7,525 nucleotides of DNA from JAVVUJ01 sp964582545 (GTDB lineage: Bacteria; Bacillota; Clostridia; Peptostreptococcales; Anaerovoracaceae), in the NCBI GenBank assembly GCA_964582545.1, contig CAZOSB010000055.1:1-7525 (forward strand), read 5' to 3'. The notes beneath the pieces are model-generated. The model made no database searches. It was given only the letters and a program-made list of their open reading frames with translations, and was not told the origin of the DNA. This document shows, one piece after another, positions 6,847 through 7,525 of the stretch (position 1 is the stretch's first letter; each line of letters opens with the position of its first letter). The position numbers were made by a program, and so were the translations under genes.

Positions 6847-6875
6847 ATATCTGAAAATTTATCAGATATATTATA
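6847..6875 (-). promoter_or_regulatory. -10 element of the M23 gene with an adjoining inverted repeat, candidate operator
   Basis: The minus strand carries a perfect TATAAT at 6870-6875. The -35 region is weak (CTCTTT at 17 bp). Immediately downstream lies a perfect 8+8 inverted repeat, ATATCTGA (6847-6854) and TCAGATAT (6862-6869), with a seven-base AT centre. It would cover the expected transcription start, the classical place for a repressor site. It could also form a weak hairpin at the 5' end of the RNA. Confidence 0.5.
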
Positions 6876-6994
6876 CTATTAACAACCTAAAAAAAGAGTG
6901 CCTAATAGGATATAATCCAATTATTATTTTTGCAAACATCAAGAATCATTTATTTTGAAAAAATCAAATATTCATAAACTGAAGACTTCAATAA

Positions 6995-7288
6995 TTATGC
7001 GTTTTTAGAAAGACTCGTTACCCCTTCGTAGATTCCGCTAGAGGCAAATCCTAGAATCACTCCATAGATTAAACAAACGGGAATAGGCTGGTTGGGAAAA
7101 ATACCAGGCACAAATGCAGAAATAGCTCCACCTAAAAACCCATTGAATATAGGAATATATTTGTTTTGAGCAACTTGATCGGGAACCCAACGTTTAATAA
7201 TTTCTCCAACCCCCAGGCAGACGATTACAATTAACAGCCCCCCATCCGTCATCAATGTTCCGATAAACTTTATAATTTCTTCAGGCAT
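6995..7288 (-). CDS. Holin-like small membrane protein, resembling the Hol44 family
   Basis: The protein has 97 residues with three predicted membrane helices at about 16-33, 45-64 and 69-88, a short charged loop with KRW (32-34), and a Gly/Ala-rich last helix ending 'GFASSGIYEG' (80-89). The pattern of helix, KYIP motif (43-46), Gly-rich helix and a final helix with small residues is like the phage Hol44/holin_5_2 group, from memory and not from a search. Holins open the cell membrane so that signal-less endolysins reach the wall, and the M23 lysin gene lies 186 bases downstream on the same strand. The start is well fixed by AAAGGAGGG at 7296-7304, seven bases before the ATG. No other phage gene is visible nearby. 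Some such proteins serve sporulation or toxin release, so lysis is not certain. Confidence 0.75.
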   Translation of the reverse strand: MPEEIIKFIGTLMTDGGLLIVIVCLGVGEIIKRWVPDQVAQNKYIPIFNGFLGGAISAFVPGIFPNQPIPVCLIYGVILGFASSGIYEGVTSLSKNA

Positions 7289-7295
7289 TTTATTA

Positions 7296-7304
7296 CCCTC
7301 CTTT
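7296..7304 (-). promoter_or_regulatory. Strong ribosome binding site of the holin-like gene
   Basis: AAAGGAGGG on the minus strand, seven bases from the ATG at 7288, is close to a perfect anti-16S match and the best in the window along with that of sbcC. Confidence 0.85.
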
Positions 7305-7341
7305 CAATAATGACTAAACTAGTATTTTAATTGTGATGATA

Positions 7342-7391
7342 ATGGGAACTTAAAAAATGGTATGAGTTTTTTGAGTCTATGATGTTCCCAT
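7342..7391. repeat. Composite inverted repeat upstream of the holin-like gene
   Basis: ATGGGAAC (7342-7349) pairs with GTTCCCAT (7384-7391). Inside it TTAAAAAA (7350-7357) pairs with TTTTTTGA (7367-7374) with one G-T pair. Together they form a 16-pair helix with a nine-base loop and a nine-base one-sided bulge. On the minus-strand transcript the G-T becomes a C-A mismatch. It lies about 40 bases upstream of the holin ribosome site and no T-run follows on the minus strand. Confidence 0.5.
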
Positions 7392-7427
7392 ATTTCATTT
7401 ATATGTTTGCGTTGAAAATCTGATACC

Positions 7428-7459
7428 TATGTTAGCGGATGTAGTAAAAATGTAACATA
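7428..7459. repeat. Inverted repeat TATGTTA / TAACATA
   Basis: A perfect seven-base inverted repeat (7428-7434 and 7453-7459) is separated by 18 bases. It overlaps the weak promoter candidate just upstream of the holin leader. It may be an operator or chance in AT-rich DNA. Confidence 0.3.
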
Positions 7460-7485
7460 TAAAAGAATACTGATTTTTCAGACAA
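7456..7485 (-). promoter_or_regulatory. Weak promoter candidate for the holin-like gene
   Basis: The minus strand offers TTGTCT (7480-7485) and TATATG (7456-7461) with an 18-base spacer, each matching consensus at four of six positions. The spacer contains the small palindrome CTGA-TTTT-TCAG (7470-7481). If used, the leader before the holin ATG would be about 160 bases and would include the inverted repeat at 7342-7391. Confidence 0.25.
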
Positions 7486-7525
7486 ATATAAGGGAATAGC
7501 ATATTTTTTGCGGTAAAAAAATAAT

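Noticed and set aside
6809..6847. Upstream TTG start adding 13 residues to the M23 protein
   Set aside because: There is no ribosome site before the TTG, it falls at the edge of the inverted repeat near the transcription start, and ATG 6808 has AAGGGGG at a workable distance.
6980..6990. Palindrome TGAAG-A-CTTCA just past the holin stop as a terminator
   Set aside because: It has no usable loop and no T-run follows on the minus strand. The T7 run at 6889-6895 has only a weak GGAT/ATCC stem near it.
7432..7525. Minus-strand frames open to the right edge, possible end of a neighbouring gene
   Set aside because: The translations are AT-driven, rich in Phe, Tyr and Ile, with no recognisable family and no start visible. 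They are not distinguishable from chance.
1..7525. CRISPR array, tRNA, rRNA, riboswitch or insertion sequence
   Set aside because: No regularly spaced direct repeats, cloverleaf, conserved riboswitch core, transposase or terminal repeats were seen on either strand.

Overview
The window looks like chromosomal DNA of a low-GC Firmicute, most likely a member of the Clostridia. The intergenic DNA is very AT-rich, the ribosome binding sites are strong (AGGAGGT, AAAGGAGGG, AAGGGGGGG), GTG is used as a start, and the proteins (LapA-domain membrane protein, SbcCD, Hol44-like holin, M23 lysin) have Firmicute character. Genus cannot be fixed from this sequence alone.

Layout. Bases 1-338 hold no gene I can support. 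They contain a possible outward-facing minus-strand promoter at the left edge and a palindrome upstream of the first gene. The only plus-strand gene is a small two-helix LapA-domain membrane protein (339-719). It converges on a minus-strand operon across a 77-bp gap holding small hairpins. All other genes are on the minus strand.

The operon reads sbcD (5863-4718), then sbcC (4721-1620, 4-base ATGA overlap), then an unidentified 265-residue protein (1594-797, 25-base gap). SbcD and SbcC form the bacterial Mre11-Rad50-type nuclease, which processes DNA ends and hairpins. Both look intact, with all catalytic, ATPase and zinc-hook motifs. The third protein appears co-transcribed with them and is the most interesting unknown. 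A good promoter (TTGTAA, 17 bp, TATAAT) lies just upstream of sbcD. Its -10 element overlaps the ATG of the longest sbcD reading frame, which shows that the real start is the internal GTG at 5863.

Upstream on the same strand is a small lysis-type cassette: a three-helix holin-like protein (7288-6995), then a signal-less M23 peptidase (6808-6098) with two 43-residue C-terminal repeats. The peptidase has its own -10 element with an inverted repeat directly downstream, and a hairpin-plus-T-run terminator that ends four bases before the sbcD -35 box. No other phage genes are visible, so this is either a stand-alone or domesticated lysis cassette or the edge of a prophage lying to the right. The 237 bp upstream of the holin contain several inverted repeats and no convincing gene.
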